In this document: piece after piece, positions 63,734 through 64,000 of the stretch
How positions within the stretch are numbered: position 1 is the stretch's first letter
Layout of the letters: every line of letters starts with the position of its first letter
Assembly: GCF_025698545.1 (NCBI RefSeq)
Contig: NC_068569.1
Location: forward strand, 19,530,001 to 19,594,000
Direction of reading: 5' to 3'
Source: Gossypium raimondii
Taxonomy: Eukaryota; Streptophyta; Magnoliopsida; Malvales; Malvaceae
DNA: 64,000 nucleotides
The notes under the pieces: model-generated
Told to the model about the DNA's origin: nothing
The model's input: only the letters and a program-made list of their open reading frames with translations
Database searches by the model: none
Position numbers and translations under genes: made by a program

Positions 63734-64000
63734 CTACTCGTCTTCAATGAAAATTCTTCCTATAAAATCCCGAAACCTCTTCGAGTAGAGTTTTGGACCA
63801 ACAGCTGATATTGAAGAAGGATCAGCTTGTAGTGATTTGTAGGCATGCTCCAATTTCTTGCTGATGTCGTAGTCTTGTAAGATGTCAATGATGCCAAAGT
63901 ATAACACAACTTCATAAACTTCGCCGCTATGTGAAAAGAGACCGACTCCACCCTGTGTATACTGATCAAAGTCGCTTTTTCTTGACATTCGCACTGCTCT
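63734..64000 (-). CDS. Phosphatidylinositol 4-phosphate 5-kinase, C-terminal exon (partial)
   Basis: Lipid kinase that makes PI(4,5)P2 at membranes. Only the last 88 codons are in the window; the gene continues to the right. Visible: [15 protein letters not shown] insert, then the conserved end of the PIPK catalytic domain, [41 protein letters not shown], and [14 protein letters not shown] with the stop shortly after (IEDE). The [23 protein letters not shown] block is diagnostic for the family. The SRKSD..QY insert and the end FIEDE point to the PIP5K7/8/9 subgroup. One oddity is SAVGPKLYS where the family has SAVDPKLYS, a D-to-G change of unknown effect. Confidence 0.92.
   Translation of the reverse strand, partial: RAVRMSRKSDFDQYTQGGVGLFSHSGEVYEVVLYFGIIDILQDYDISKKLEHAYKSLQADPSSISAVGPKLYSKRFRDFIGRIFIEDE

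Overview
The window is nuclear DNA of a dicot plant, most likely cotton (Gossypium). Genes have many GT-AG introns, the intergenic DNA is very AT-rich, and the dispersed repeats and long LTRs (TGTAAYRCCC...GTTACA termini, CACACGG/CCGTGTG motifs) look like those I associate with Gossypium. The species call rests on recall of repeat families, not on a search.

Layout. 0-6.7 kb: a GT31 beta-1,3-galactosyltransferase gene that is complete in exon structure but carries three single-base frame breaks; a decayed VPS9A (Rab5 exchange factor) copy; and an intact gene for a small plant-specific basic protein. 8.1-12.4 kb: an intact nine-exon MYST histone acetyltransferase (HAM1/HAM2 type) on the minus strand. 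12.4-15.7 kb: AT-rich spacer. 15.8-16.9 kb: a secreted GH17 beta-1,3-glucanase. 18.8-20.6 kb: a short gag-only LTR element on the minus strand, followed by repeat-rich spacer. 24.5-29.2 kb: an eight-exon MEKK1-type MAP kinase kinase kinase with a uORF, a 3'UTR intron and an intronic SINE. 36.7-37.2 kb: an intronless calmodulin-like gene (CML29 type). 63.7-64.0 kb: the last exon of a phosphatidylinositol-4-phosphate 5-kinase gene that runs off the right edge on the minus strand.

Most of the rest is transposon-derived. Four long LTRs without internal regions (solo LTRs) lie at 32.8-35.6, 37.5-40.1, 42.6-45.7 and 57.7-59.7 kb, each with a perfect 5-bp target duplication (GAAGG, AATAT, AAAAA, TTACA). 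The 42.6-kb LTR sits inside a Mutator-like element with ~205-bp inverted repeats and a perfect 9-bp target duplication. That element splits the RNase H region of a decayed LINE, so the order of at least three events can be read. A foldback element lies at 51.4-51.9 kb and a tandem duplication at 55.0-55.9 kb.

The genes do not form a pathway or operon. The MAPKKK, CML, beta-1,3-glucanase and PIP5K are each of families linked to signalling or defence, but nothing here shows they act together. I see no new enzymatic system. The strongest observations are the dated nest of transposons, the SINE in MEKK1, and the locally broken galactosyltransferase/VPS9A region.
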